Translations under genes and position numbers: made by a program
Shown here: positions 53,671-63,433 of the stretch, piece by piece
Numbering within the stretch: the stretch's first letter is position 1
How the letters are laid out: each line of letters starts with the position of its first letter
The notes under the pieces: model-generated
The model's database searches: none
Told to the model about the DNA's origin: nothing
Seen by the model: the letters and a program-made list of their open reading frames with translations, nothing else
Source of the DNA: Burkholderia cepacia
GTDB lineage: Bacteria > Pseudomonadota > Gammaproteobacteria > Burkholderiales > Burkholderiaceae
NCBI RefSeq assembly: GCF_029962485.1
Contig: NZ_CP073637.1
Coordinates: forward strand, 1,798,001-1,862,000
DNA: 64,000 nt
Reading direction: 5' to 3'

Positions 53671-54795
53671 TCAGAAGTTGTGCCGCAGCCCGATCATCGC
53701 GGCCGTCGTGCCGACGCCGGGCGCGACCGGCTGCCCGTACACGAGCATCTGGTCCATCGTGCCGCGGTTGTTCACGCGGCCGACCTGCGCATAGACCATC
53801 GTCCGCTTCGACAGGCTGTAGTCGGCTGCAAGCACGACCGCCGTCGAGCGGTTTTCCGAGCGGTTGCGGTCCTTCAGGTAGTACACGGCGGACGTGACCT
53901 GCAACGCGGGCGTGAAGCGATAGCCGACGCCGGCCGACAGCATGTCGAGGTTCACCTTGTCCGCGTGCGACGGATTCCTGCCGTTGCCGTACGACGCCGA
54001 CACCGAAAAGTCGTGGATCGTGTACTTCGCGCCGACGTAAAAGAAGCGGTTGTTGTCGACGCCGGTCGGCGCGACGCCCGGCGCCGGATTCGTGTCGTGC
54101 CCGTTGTAGTAGACGGCCGACGCGTTCAACCCGTAGTTCGCATACCTGAGCACGACGGATTCGCGCGTGCCGCCCTGGAACTGCCCGGCGACGCCGCCCG
54201 GCGCGTATTCGAGCGCGATCGACGCGCCCGCGAACGTCGGCGACTGGTAGACGAGCGCGTTGCTGTCGTACAGCGCGCCGATCGCGCCGTTGGTGCTCGT
54301 GCCCGGCCAGCCGGCTGCGGTGTTCAGGCCGAGCCAGGCGGTCAGCACGCTGCCGAAGAACTGCGCGTTGCGCACGTCGGTGTCGGCCATCGCGTAGATC
54401 ATCGGCACGATCTGGCGGCCGGCCGTGAACGAACCGAACGGGCCCGACACGCCAAGCGACGCGACCTGGTTGAAGATCGCGACGGCGCCCGGCGTGTCGC
54501 TCAGTTGCAATTTGCCGGTGCCGCTGTCGAACGAACCCTGCAGCTTGAAATTGACCTTGTAGCCGCCGCCGATGTCCTCGCTGCCGCGAATGCCCCAGAA
54601 GCTCGAATAGATGCCGCCGTCCTTCATGCGGAACACCTTGCCGGTATTCGGCGCGCTCGGGCTGAACGACGCGGCCGACGTGCTCTGGTACAGCAGGCCC
54701 GAGTCGATCACGCCGTAGAGCGTGACGGAGGATTGCGCGTGCGCGAGGGCCGAACAGCCGGCAAGCGCCGCGAGCGCGGCCAGTTTCGTCTTCAT
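53671..54795 (-). CDS. Outer-membrane porin (Gram-negative porin, OmpC-like)
   Basis: A 374-residue trimeric beta-barrel porin of the Burkholderiales type. Signal peptide MKTKLAALAALAGCSALAHA, cleavage before QSSVTLYG, the standard mature N-terminus. Further blocks are WGIRGSEDIGGGYKVNFKLQ and GPFGSFTAGRQ, and a terminal MIGLRHNF ending in Phe for outer-membrane insertion. It allows passive uptake of small solutes; selectivity cannot be read. A 10-bp tandem repeat abuts its stop. 54796-55020 upstream holds a CCCCCC/GGGGGG hairpin and no gene. Confidence 0.92.
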   Translation of the reverse strand: MKTKLAALAALAGCSALAHAQSSVTLYGVIDSGLLYQSTSAASFSPSAPNTGKVFRMKDGGIYSSFWGIRGSEDIGGGYKVNFKLQGSFDSGTGKLQLSDTPGAVAIFNQVASLGVSGPFGSFTAGRQIVPMIYAMADTDVRNAQFFGSVLTAWLGLNTAAGWPGTSTNGAIGALYDSNALVYQSPTFAGASIALEYAPGGVAGQFQGGTRESVVLRYANYGLNASAVYYNGHDTNPAPGVAPTGVDNNRFFYVGAKYTIHDFSVSASYGNGRNPSHADKVNLDMLSAGVGYRFTPALQVTSAVYYLKDRNRSENRSTAVVLAADYSLSKRTMVYAQVGRVNNRGTMDQMLVYGQPVAPGVGTTAAMIGLRHNF

Positions 54796-55021
54796 GGAGT
54801 CTCCGGGGTTGTCGTGGCCGGAACGGGTTCGAGCCCGTCCCGGTAAAGCGGGGAAACATCAAGGCAGGCGGGCAGGCGCGACATGGGGCGCCGGTGCGAG
54901 CCGTGCGGAAAGACTACGCAACGGCGCGTGGCCGCTCCCCCCCATGCGCGGGGGGCAGGGTTGCGGAGAATCGAAGGGGGAGGGCAGCTACGCTGCCGCG
55001 GGAGGCCGGCTCAAACGCGCG

Positions 55022-57715
55022 TCAAGGCGCGCTTTCGAGCAGCCCGAGCACCAGCGCACGGCGCACCGCATGCTTGCGCGAGCTGGCGTCGAGCTTGCCG
55101 AACAGGTTCTTCAGGTGCCATTTCACGGTTTCCTCGCCAACAGCGAGCGCGACCGCGATCTCCTTGTTCGAGAGGTTGCGCGCGAGCAGCTCGAGGATCG
55201 CGCGCTCCTTCGGCGTCAGCACGACGCTCGGCACCGCGCGCGGGCTCGCCACGCCGCGCGGCGCGGGCGGCACGATGCGCGGCTGCGGCAGCGCGTGCCG
55301 CGCGGGGCCGTCGCCGGCGGCCGCCTCGTCGCCGACGCGACGCGCCCAGTCGGCGACGGCCGGATGCGCGTCGGCGAGCGTGCGCGTGAGCCCGAACATG
55401 TCGGCGAGATTCATCGCCTCGTCGAGGAGCGCGCGGCCGCCGCGCCCCGACTGTTCGAGCGCGAACGCGCTGAGCGCCATGATCTCGATGCGCTCGCGCC
55501 CCATGCTCATTTCACGCGCCAGCACGGCCGCTTCGTCGAGCGCCGCGCTCGCATCGTCCCAACGGCGCGCGGCGAGCGCCGCGCCCGCGTGCGCGGTCGC
55601 CTGCAGCAGCACGACGGGGCGACGCCACAGCGGCCCGTGCGACGGAAACTCGGCCGCGGCGATCGCGTCGATCCGCTCGACGAGCGCATGGCAGGTCGCC
55701 TCGCGATAGCGCGCCGCGTGGATGCGCACCTGTTCGGCGAGGCTCGCGACCGACAGGCGCGGGAGCCGGCGCGCGACACCCATCGCATCGAGCGCTTCGA
55801 GCAGGTCGATCGCGCGGTGTTCGACACCGCGCAGCAACGCGATGCGCGCGGCTGTGCGATAGCCGAGCAGCACGGTGTCGGGCGTGCCGGCGTGTTCGAG
55901 CACGTCGAGCCGGTTCGCGAGCAACGCGGCGGCCTGGTCGACGCGGTCGGCCTCGTACGCGATCGCCGCGCACATCGCCGCGAGCATGCAGGTCAGCGGA
56001 TGGCGACGCCCGAGATCAGCTTCCGCGCGCGCCAGCGCCGGCGCCAGCACGTCGTCCGCGAGCCGGATCTGGCCTTCGCGCAAGTAGCTCAGGCCCGTGA
56101 TCAGCTCGCCCCAGCGCGCGACGTAGCCGAACCCGGCCGCCGTTTCACCGCGCGGCGCGGCCTGCTGGAACCGGCGTGCCTGCGCCGGTTCGCCGACGAT
56201 GATCGCGCGCGCCGACAGCCGGTTCGCGTGCATCTGCGCGAGCCACGTCGCCGGCGGCGGCGTGAAGTCGGCCCACGGTTCGAACAGCTCGACGAAGCGG
56301 TCGATTTCGTCGGCGTAATACGCGGCCGCGCTCAGGATCAGCGCGCATTCGTAGCGCATCGCGGCCGGTGTGCCGTTATCCGCGAGGATGCCCGCGATCT
56401 GGCGCCGCGCTTCGACATGACGCTCGCCGAGCGCCAACGCCCACGCAACCGCAATCCGCAGCGTCGGGCGCTTGTCGAGCTCCGCGTCGGGCAGCAGGGC
56501 CAGCCAGTCGAGCACGTCGTTGATGCGGCCCTGCTTGATCGCATCCTCGAGGCAGCGCTGCGCGAGCGCGTATGCGGTCTCGAACTGGCCGGCCGCGTAC
56601 GCGTGGCGCGCGGCTTCCTCGGTCATCCCGTGTGCGTCGAGCCATGTCGCAGCGCGTGCATGCAGCGTGCTGCGCTCGGCGTCGGCGCGGGTGGCCAGGC
56701 GGTCGCGCAGCGTGTCGCGCACGAGCGGATGCAGCCGGCACCAGTCCGAATCGTCCGAGGCAATGAACAGCGGCGTATCGCGTGCGAGCCGCGCGAGCCG
56801 GTCGGGCGCGTGCGCATCGTCGAGCAGCGCCGCGCACAGCGACGGATGCAGGCGATCGGCGACGCTCGTGCGCGTCAGGAACGCGGTGTCTTCCGCCGAC
56901 TGGTTCGCGAGCAGCAGCTCGACGAGCCGGTCGCGCGTGCCGTCCATGCGTGCGGCGAGCGCATCGACCGCCTGGCGCGGATCGGCCGAGCGCGCCATCG
57001 CGGCCATCGCGAGCTGCAGCCCGAGCGGCCAGCCGTCGACGCGCTCGAACAGCCGCGCGCACGCGTCGGCGTCCACCCGTTGCGCAAAACGCGCGCCGAC
57101 CAGCGCGATCGTCTCGTCGAGCGTGAAGCGCAGCCAGTCGGGGCCCGCGAGCGTGCATTGCCCGCCGGCGAGCAGGTCGCCGGCCGCGTGATCGAGCCCG
57201 CGCCGCGCCGCGACGACGACATGCAGGTTCTGCGGCGCGTTGTGCAGCACGTAGGTCAGCGCTTCGAGGCCGGCGGCCGGCAGCCGCTCGGCGTCGTCGA
57301 CGATCAGCAGCGCGTCGATCGACAGTTGGGCGACTTCGGCGAGCCACGCGGTCAGGCCGTCCAGCGCGCGCGCCGCACCGCCCGGGACCAGTCGCCCGAA
57401 GCCCGGTCGCGCGCAACCGGTGCGCACCGCCTGGACGAGCCCCTGCAGCAGCCGCGGTGCGTCGTCGCGCTCGTCGGCCGACAGCCACACGACCGCGCGG
57501 CCGAGCGCGAGGGCCTCGCGGCGCCACTGCGCGAGCAGCGACGTCTTGCCGTACCCGGCCGGCGCCTGCACGAGCGTGACCGGCCGGCCGTCGAATGCTG
57601 GCGCGGCGAGGCTCAGCCGCGCGCGGGCGAGCAACTGCGCCGGCACACGCGGCGCGGTCGTCTTCAGGACCAGTTCGGTGGGGGGCGCGTCGGCGCGATC
57701 GGGTGGGTGGGCCAT
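55022..57715 (-). CDS. MalT-like ATP-dependent LuxR-family regulator
   Basis: An 897-residue STAND-type activator. N-terminal P-loop ATPase (VTLVQAPAGYGKTSLLAQWRR near residue 48, LLIVDDAERLP near 145), then a long helical-repeat sensor region (~400-800), then a C-terminal LuxR helix-turn-helix (LTPKERAILELLARNLSNKEIAVALAVGEETVKWHLKNLFGKL, last ~65 residues). ATG 57715 (MAHPPDRAD) was chosen; the frame is open ~100 codons upstream, but that part overlaps the divergent promoter region. It is divergent from the stress/hemerythrin and catabolic genes at 57959-63416 and is the likely activator of that cluster. Inducer unknown. Confidence 0.88.
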   Translation of the reverse strand: MAHPPDRADAPPTELVLKTTAPRVPAQLLARARLSLAAPAFDGRPVTLVQAPAGYGKTSLLAQWRREALALGRAVVWLSADERDDAPRLLQGLVQAVRTGCARPGFGRLVPGGAARALDGLTAWLAEVAQLSIDALLIVDDAERLPAAGLEALTYVLHNAPQNLHVVVAARRGLDHAAGDLLAGGQCTLAGPDWLRFTLDETIALVGARFAQRVDADACARLFERVDGWPLGLQLAMAAMARSADPRQAVDALAARMDGTRDRLVELLLANQSAEDTAFLTRTSVADRLHPSLCAALLDDAHAPDRLARLARDTPLFIASDDSDWCRLHPLVRDTLRDRLATRADAERSTLHARAATWLDAHGMTEEAARHAYAAGQFETAYALAQRCLEDAIKQGRINDVLDWLALLPDAELDKRPTLRIAVAWALALGERHVEARRQIAGILADNGTPAAMRYECALILSAAAYYADEIDRFVELFEPWADFTPPPATWLAQMHANRLSARAIIVGEPAQARRFQQAAPRGETAAGFGYVARWGELITGLSYLREGQIRLADDVLAPALARAEADLGRRHPLTCMLAAMCAAIAYEADRVDQAAALLANRLDVLEHAGTPDTVLLGYRTAARIALLRGVEHRAIDLLEALDAMGVARRLPRLSVASLAEQVRIHAARYREATCHALVERIDAIAAAEFPSHGPLWRRPVVLLQATAHAGAALAARRWDDASAALDEAAVLAREMSMGRERIEIMALSAFALEQSGRGGRALLDEAMNLADMFGLTRTLADAHPAVADWARRVGDEAAAGDGPARHALPQPRIVPPAPRGVASPRAVPSVVLTPKERAILELLARNLSNKEIAVALAVGEETVKWHLKNLFGKLDASSRKHAVRRALVLGLLESAP

Positions 57716-57894
57716 CGGGCTGCTGTCGGAGTCCGGCGCCGGCCGTGCAGGCCGGCGTCCGGGGTGGGCGTGGGGGGAAGGATCGGTCGAACCGCGCTCG
57801 CCCGTCAATCCCCCCCGAGACGAGTGGGGCCGCCCCCGCGCCGCGTCGATAGCATGGGTTCCGATGCATGACGAACACCACGAGGAGCCCACCC

Positions 57895-57945
57895 ATGAAG
57901 ATCGTATCGACCGGCACGCGGCGCAACGCGCCGACCGCCGGATAA
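57895..57945 (+). CDS. Possible 16-residue leader peptide
   Basis: A short frame, MKIVSTGTRRNAPTAG, starts at an ATG with AGGAG eight bases before it (57882-57886) and stops 13 bases before the next gene. A leader peptide coupled to the stress-protein gene is possible; chance is not excluded. Confidence 0.3.
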   Translation: MKIVSTGTRRNAPTAG

Positions 57946-57958
57946 GCGGAGCGGCACG

Positions 57959-58891
57959 ATGTACCGCCATCTGCTCGTGATGGTCGACGGCGTGCCCGGC
58001 GGCATCGACGCGATCGGCCATGCGCTCGAACTGGCGCGCGCGGTCGGCGCACGCGTCACGTTCGTGCTGCCCGGCACCGCGCCGGACTCGCGTTTATCCG
58101 GAGCGCGGCTGCCGGAACACGGTGCGAAAGTGGAAGCCGCCGCCCGGGCGCAGGGCCTGTCCCATGCGATCGCGGGGGCCGGCCATCCGGGGGCCGGCCA
58201 CCCGGCAAGCGGCGACGCATCGCCCGGCGCGCTTGCCGGCACGCTCGGCTGCGACCTGATCGGCGTCGCGGCGCTGCCGCCCGATGCCGATGCGGTGGCC
58301 TGCGCGCAGCGGCAGCAGTTGCTCGCGACGAGCGGCGTGCCGGTGCTCGTCTGCACGTCGCACCGGACGCCCGCCGAGGCGCGCGTGATGGCGCGTTGCC
58401 TCGACGCGCATCGCATGGTCGGCGTGCTGCTGCAGGCGCTGATGGCGTCCGGCGCAGCCACGAGCGGGCCGCAGCGGCAAGCAGTCGACGCGCAGCGTGC
58501 GCTGGCCTCGCTCGCCGCGCTGCAGAACGCGCGTTTCGGAACGGACGCCGAAGCGCGGCTCTTCGCGGTATTACGTGTCCGCGCGGAGTGCGTCGCGGCC
58601 GAACTGGACGAACTCGACCGCCAGCGGCAACGTGATGCGCAGGCGCTCGACGCGCTCGGCCGGATCGCCGCGGACGGGCTGCCGTCGGCCGCATTCGATG
58701 CGGCGCTCGCGCGCTATGCGCACGGCGCGTTCGAGCAGATGGGGCGGATGGAAGGCGTGATTTTTCCCGCCGCGCGGCGCTACCTGGGCGACGCCGACTG
58801 GAGCGAACTGGACGAACCGCCGGTGGACCGCGCAACCGCGACGCCGCCCGGCATGAATGAACCCGACGATGCGCGACGCGCATCGGACTGA
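57959..58891 (+). CDS. Universal-stress-like / hemerythrin-like fusion protein
   Basis: A 310-residue two-part protein. Residues 1-130 look like a UspA-type fold (MYRHLLVMVDGVPGGIDAIGHALELARAVGARVTFVLPG, then CDLIGVAALPPD and SGVPVLVCTSH). Residues ~140-290 look like a hemerythrin-type helical bundle: LDAHRMVGVLLQAL and, near 245, YAHGAFEQMGRMEGVIFPAARRYLGDADW, with histidine and glutamate candidates for a di-iron site. The usual ATP loop of UspA is not obvious. The family pairing suggests oxidative, nitrosative or oxygen sensing. A GGAG site precedes the ATG. First substantial gene divergent from the LuxR regulator. Confidence 0.7.
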   Translation: MYRHLLVMVDGVPGGIDAIGHALELARAVGARVTFVLPGTAPDSRLSGARLPEHGAKVEAAARAQGLSHAIAGAGHPGAGHPASGDASPGALAGTLGCDLIGVAALPPDADAVACAQRQQLLATSGVPVLVCTSHRTPAEARVMARCLDAHRMVGVLLQALMASGAATSGPQRQAVDAQRALASLAALQNARFGTDAEARLFAVLRVRAECVAAELDELDRQRQRDAQALDALGRIAADGLPSAAFDAALARYAHGAFEQMGRMEGVIFPAARRYLGDADWSELDEPPVDRATATPPGMNEPDDARRASD

Positions 58892-58909
58892 CAACATACG
58901 GAGAACACG

Positions 58910-59890
58910 ATGGCACATGCAGTGCGATTCCACGAAACCGGCGGCCCCGACGTGCTGCGCTGGGAAGCAGTCGACGTCGGCGATCCGGGCGCCGGCCAGG
59001 TGCGCCTGCGGCACGAGGCCGTCGGACTGAATTTCGCCGACACGTATTTCCGCAGCGGCCTGTATCCGGTGCCGCTGCCGGCCGGCATCGGCGTCGAGGC
59101 GGCCGGCGTGGTCGACGCAGTCGGCCCCGGCGTGACGAACGTCGCCGTCGGCGATCGCGTGACCTACACGGGCTTCCTGAACACGCTCGGCGCGTACAGC
59201 ACCGAGCGGCTGATCCCGGCCGCGCCGCTCGTCCGGCTGCCGGCCGGCATCTCGTGCGAAACGGCCGCCGCGATGACGATGCGCGGACTCACGTCGGCCT
59301 ACCTGCTGCGCCGCATCCACGCGTTCGCGCCGGGCGACACGATCCTGCTGCATGCGGCCGCCGGCGGCGTCGGGCTGATCGTGTCGCAATGGGCGAAGCT
59401 GCTCGGGCTCACGGTGATCGGCACCGTGTCGAGCGAGCACAAGGCCGCGATCGCCCGTGCCCACGGCTGCGACCATACGATCGACTACAGCCGCGAGGAC
59501 GTCGCGAAGCGCGTGCGCGAACTGACGGACGGCGCGGGCGTCGACGTCGTGTTCGACAGCGTCGGCAAGGACACGTTCGAAGGCTCGCTCGATTCGCTGA
59601 AGCGGCGCGGGCTGATGGTGTGCGTCGGCACCGCGTCGGGCCCGATCCCGCCGTTCGATCCGCAGCGCCTCGCGATGAAGGGCTCGCTGTACCTGACGCG
59701 CCCGGCGCTGGCCGACTACATCGCCGATCCGGCCGAAAAGAACGACCTGGCCGGCGAACTGTTCGCGCACGTCGCGGCCGGCCGCATCAGGATCGAGATC
59801 AACCAGCGCTATGCGCTGCAGGATGCCGCGCAGGCTCACCGCGATCTTGAATCGCGCAAGACGACCGGTTCGTCGGTGTTCATCGTCTGA
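58910..59890 (+). CDS. qor: NADPH:quinone oxidoreductase (zinc-independent MDR family)
   Basis: A 326-residue quinone oxidoreductase of the medium-chain reductase superfamily. Seen: AVRFHETGGPDVLRWEAVDV, NFADTYFRSGLYPVPLP, the nucleotide-binding HAAAGGVGLIVSQWAKLLG near residue 146, and the terminal DLESRKTTGSSV. Zinc ligands of alcohol dehydrogenases are absent, as usual for this group. It reduces quinones or enones using NADPH. It lies 18 bases after the stress-fusion gene and ten before the dioxygenase. Confidence 0.9.
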   Translation: MAHAVRFHETGGPDVLRWEAVDVGDPGAGQVRLRHEAVGLNFADTYFRSGLYPVPLPAGIGVEAAGVVDAVGPGVTNVAVGDRVTYTGFLNTLGAYSTERLIPAAPLVRLPAGISCETAAAMTMRGLTSAYLLRRIHAFAPGDTILLHAAAGGVGLIVSQWAKLLGLTVIGTVSSEHKAAIARAHGCDHTIDYSREDVAKRVRELTDGAGVDVVFDSVGKDTFEGSLDSLKRRGLMVCVGTASGPIPPFDPQRLAMKGSLYLTRPALADYIADPAEKNDLAGELFAHVAAGRIRIEINQRYALQDAAQAHRDLESRKTTGSSVFIV

Positions 59891-59900
59891 GGAGACGCGC

Positions 59901-60749
59901 ATGCGAGTCGAACCCCTGACCTGCGCGATCGGCGCGGAACTGCTGGATGTGAGCCTCGCCGACGCCGTGCACGACGACGGCCTGTTCGCCGAGATCCGCG
60001 CGCAGTTGCTGCGGCATCGCGTGCTGTTCCTGCGTGACCAGGACTTCACGCGCGCCGAGCACGTTGCGTTCGCGCGGCGCTTCGGCGAGCTCGAGGATCA
60101 TCCGGTCGCCGGCAGCGATCCCGAGCACCCGGGGCTCGTGCGGATCTACAAGTCGCCCGACCAGCCGAACGACCGCTACGAGAATGCGTGGCACAGCGAT
60201 GCGAGCTGGCGCGTGGCGCCGCCGTTCGGCTGCGTGCTGCGCTGCATCGAGGGTCCGCCGGTTGGCGGCGACACGATGTGGGCGAACATGGTGCTCGCAT
60301 ACGAGAACCTGCCTGACCACGTGAAGCAGCAGATCGCCGACTTGCGCGCGCGCCACAGCATCGAGGCGAGCTTCGGCGCGGCGATGCCGATCGACCGCCG
60401 CCTCGCGTTGAGGGCGCAGTACCCGGACGCCGAGCATCCGGTCGTGCGCACGCATCCGGAAACCGGCGAGAAGGTGCTGTACGTGAACGCGTTCGCGACG
60501 CATTTCACGAACTTCCACACGCCCGGCCGCGTGCGCTTCGGCCAGGATGCGAACCCCGGCGCCGGCCAGTTGCTGCAGTACCTGATCAGCCAGGCCTATA
60601 TCCCCGAATACCAGGTGCGCTGGCGCTGGAAGAAGAACAGCGTCGCGATCTGGGACAACCGCAGCACGCAGCATTACGCGGTGATGGACTACCCGCCGTG
60701 CGTGCGCAGGATGGAGCGCGCGGGCATCGTCGGCGACGTGCCGTTCTGA
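59901..60749 (+). CDS. TauD/TfdA-family Fe(II)/2-oxoglutarate dioxygenase
   Basis: A 282-residue dioxygenase that couples 2-oxoglutarate decarboxylation to hydroxylation or cleavage of an organic substrate. The iron triad is seen as H-x-D in WHSDASW (residue ~96) and the distal His in RSTQHYAVMDY (~257), with the 2-oxoglutarate Arg in CVRRMERAG. The ATG at 59901 has GGAG before it. Family members attack taurine, 2,4-D or related acids; the neighbouring BKACE enzyme hints at a beta-keto or betaine-type compound here (inference). Confidence 0.88.
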   Translation: MRVEPLTCAIGAELLDVSLADAVHDDGLFAEIRAQLLRHRVLFLRDQDFTRAEHVAFARRFGELEDHPVAGSDPEHPGLVRIYKSPDQPNDRYENAWHSDASWRVAPPFGCVLRCIEGPPVGGDTMWANMVLAYENLPDHVKQQIADLRARHSIEASFGAAMPIDRRLALRAQYPDAEHPVVRTHPETGEKVLYVNAFATHFTNFHTPGRVRFGQDANPGAGQLLQYLISQAYIPEYQVRWRWKKNSVAIWDNRSTQHYAVMDYPPCVRRMERAGIVGDVPF

Positions 60750-60869
60750 GCGCGCCCGCACCTTAACCGACTCGCAACCCTACACACGACGCGCCGGGCT
60801 CGCCGCCTGGCACGGCGGGATACGCACGCCCGTACGCCTGCACTAAAACGATTTCCACTGGAGGACGAC

Positions 60870-61925
60870 ATGCAATTTCTCGACGATTCGCTGCACCCGG
60901 AAAACCAGGACAAGGTGGTCATCACGGTCGCGCCGTATGGCCCGGAATGGATGCCCGCCGATTTTCCGGAGGACATTCCGGTGACGATGGACGAGCACGT
61001 GCAGAAGGCCGTCGACTGCTACAACGCAGGCGCGACGGTGCTGCACCTGCATGTGCGCGAACTCGACGGCAAGGGCAGCAAGCGGCTGTCCAAATTCAAC
61101 GAGCTGCTCGGCCGGCTGCGCGAAGCGGTGCCCGACATGATCCTGCAGGTTGGCGGGTCGATCTCGTTCGCGCCGGAAGGGGACGGCGCGGAAGCGAAAT
61201 GGCTGTCCGACGACACGCGCCACATGCTCGCCGAGCTGACGCCGAAGCCCGACCAGGTGACGGTCGCGATCAACACCGTGCAGATGAACATCACCGAGCT
61301 GATGAACCGCAAGGACATCGCCGGCACGTCGCTGAACGAAGCCGCGCTGTGGGACGCGTACCGCGAGATGACGGTGCCGGCCGGCCCCGGCTGGGTCGAC
61401 GAACACCTGCGTCGGCTGCAGGCGGCCGGCATCCAGCCGCATTTCCAGCTGACCGGCATGCATGCGCTCGAAACGCTCGAGCGGATCATCCGGCGCGGCG
61501 TCTATCGCGGCCCGCTGAACGTCACGTGGGTCGGCATCGGCGGCGGGTTCGACGGTCCCAATCCGTACAACTTCATGGAATTCGTGCGGCGCTGTCCGGA
61601 CGGTGCGTGCATCACGCTCGAATCGCTGATGAAGAACGTGCTGCCAATCAACACGGTCGCGATGGCGCTGGGCCTGCATCCGCGCTGCGGGATCGAGGAC
61701 ACGATCATCGACCAGAAGGGCAACCGGATGACGTCGGTGCAGCAGGTCGAGCAGTGCGCGCGGATCGCACGCGAACTCGGCCGCGACATCGCGACCGGCA
61801 AGGAAGCCAAGGCGATCTACCGGATCGGCGTGCAGTACGACGGCATCGACGAGACGCTCGCGCAGCTCGGGATGGCGCCGAACCGCCGGCCGGGCCAGGT
61901 GAGCGTGCCGCTGCGCGCGGCCTGA
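60870..61925 (+). CDS. BKACE-family beta-keto acid cleavage enzyme (DUF849)
   Basis: A 351-residue zinc enzyme of the BKACE family, which condenses a beta-keto acid with acetyl-CoA and splits it into acetoacetate and a new acyl-CoA. The metal motif is seen as HxH in VLHLHVRELDG near residue 62, and a family Glu in ITLESLMKN near 250. The C-terminus has the block GRDIATGKEAKAIYRIG. It follows a 120-base gap after the dioxygenase, with GGAGG before its ATG. The family is large and substrates differ (3-keto-5-aminohexanoate, dehydrocarnitine and others), so the true one is open. Confidence 0.87.
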   Translation: MQFLDDSLHPENQDKVVITVAPYGPEWMPADFPEDIPVTMDEHVQKAVDCYNAGATVLHLHVRELDGKGSKRLSKFNELLGRLREAVPDMILQVGGSISFAPEGDGAEAKWLSDDTRHMLAELTPKPDQVTVAINTVQMNITELMNRKDIAGTSLNEAALWDAYREMTVPAGPGWVDEHLRRLQAAGIQPHFQLTGMHALETLERIIRRGVYRGPLNVTWVGIGGGFDGPNPYNFMEFVRRCPDGACITLESLMKNVLPINTVAMALGLHPRCGIEDTIIDQKGNRMTSVQQVEQCARIARELGRDIATGKEAKAIYRIGVQYDGIDETLAQLGMAPNRRPGQVSVPLRAA

Positions 61926-62087
61926 CGCGCTGCGCATCCGGGCGGCCCGCCAGCGCGGCAGCCGCCTGCCGATCGTTGTGGCGCGGCACCCACCCCTGCG
62001 CATGATGCAGGGCGGACTCCGGTCGACGGAGCGGGGCCGCGCAAGCCGCGCCGGCGCATTGCCGCCCCGGTGCCGGAGGAGACACGC

Positions 62088-63416
62088 ATGTTGATTCATC
62101 ATGTCGAGCCGTCGCTGCAGGACCTGACGGCCACCGAGCGGCGCGCGCCTGCGTATGCGTGGCTCGTGTTCGGACTGACCGTCGGGCTGCTGCTGTCGGA
62201 CTACATGTCGAGGCAGGTGCTCAACGCGGTGTTTCCGCTGCTCAAGCACGCGTGGGCGCTGTCGGACACGCAGCTCGGTTCGCTCTCCGGCGTCGTCGCG
62301 CTGCTGGTCGGATTGCTGACGTTTCCGCTGTCGGTCCTCGCCGACCGCTTCGGGCGCGTGCGCAGCATCGTACTGATGGCCGCGTTGTGGAGCGTCGCGA
62401 CACTCGGTTGCGCGCTGTCGACCAACTACGCGGAAATGCTGGTCGCGCGCGGCCTCGTCGGGCTCGGTGAAGCCGCGTACGGCAGCGTCGGCGTCGCGCT
62501 GATCCTCAGCATCTTTCCGGCCCGGCTGCGCGCGACGCTGACCGGCGCATTCATGGCAGGCGGCGCGTTCGGCTCGGTGTTCGGGATGGCGCTCGGCGGG
62601 CTCGTCGGTGCACATCTCGGCTGGCGCTGGTCGTTCGGCGTGATGGCCGCGCTCGGCATCGTGCTGCTCGTCGCGTATCGCAGCGTGGTGACCGAGCGGC
62701 GGCTCGCCGCGTGCCGCATCGAACCGTGCCGGCGCGACGCCGACGCGCCGCGCGACCTGCGCGGCAGCGTGCGTGCGCTGATGTCGGGGCTGTTCGCATC
62801 GCGCTCGGTGATCTGCGCGTATCTCGGCAGCGGCCTGCACCTGTTCGTGCCGGGCGCGCTGTTCGCGTGGCTGCCGAGCTACCTGAACCGCTACTACGCG
62901 ATGGCGCCCGACCGCGCGGCCGTGCTCGCGGCCGGCTTCGTGCTGATCGCGGGTGTCGGGATGGTCGGCTGCGGGATCGTCACCGACCGCGTCGGGCGCG
63001 CCGACGGCTCGCGCAAATGGCTGACCGCGATCGCCTATTGCGTATTGACGGGCATCTGCCTCGCGATCGCGTTCCGGCTGCCGCCGGGGCCGCTGCAGCT
63101 CGCGCTGATTTGCGCGGGCATGCTGGTCGGCGCGGGCGCGTCCGGCGCATCGGGTGCGATGGTCGCGAACCTGACGCCGGCCGCGATCCACGCGTCGGCC
63201 TTCGCGACACTCACGCTCGCGAACAACCTGCTCGGCATGGCGCCGGGCCCGCTGCTGACGGGGTGGGTCGCCGATCGCGCCGGTCTCGTCGGCGCACTTC
63301 AATGGATTGCCGTCGTGCCGCTCGCGGCCGCCGTGCTGTTCGCAATCGGACGCGCAAGTTACGCGGCCGATCTCACGCGCGTCGAACGTGAACGGCGCGC
63401 GTCTCAACTTTCCTGA
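62088..63416 (+). CDS. MFS transporter of the BKACE cluster
   Basis: A 442-residue inner-membrane major facilitator, probably importer of the cluster's substrate. Twelve hydrophobic segments; signature LADRFGRVRSIVLMAALWSVAT in loop 2-3 and VTDRVGRADGSRKW in loop 8-9. A cytoplasmic loop around residues 205-240 is rich in Arg and Asp. The ATG at 62088 has GGAGGAG (62074-62080) before it; an upstream in-frame GTG at 62070 would sit at the ribosome site itself and was rejected. 162 bases separate it from the BKACE gene, with nothing recognisable between. Confidence 0.88.
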   Translation: MLIHHVEPSLQDLTATERRAPAYAWLVFGLTVGLLLSDYMSRQVLNAVFPLLKHAWALSDTQLGSLSGVVALLVGLLTFPLSVLADRFGRVRSIVLMAALWSVATLGCALSTNYAEMLVARGLVGLGEAAYGSVGVALILSIFPARLRATLTGAFMAGGAFGSVFGMALGGLVGAHLGWRWSFGVMAALGIVLLVAYRSVVTERRLAACRIEPCRRDADAPRDLRGSVRALMSGLFASRSVICAYLGSGLHLFVPGALFAWLPSYLNRYYAMAPDRAAVLAAGFVLIAGVGMVGCGIVTDRVGRADGSRKWLTAIAYCVLTGICLAIAFRLPPGPLQLALICAGMLVGAGASGASGAMVANLTPAAIHASAFATLTLANNLLGMAPGPLLTGWVADRAGLVGALQWIAVVPLAAAVLFAIGRASYAADLTRVERERRASQLS

Positions 63417-63433
63417 ACCACCCCGGAGGCAGC

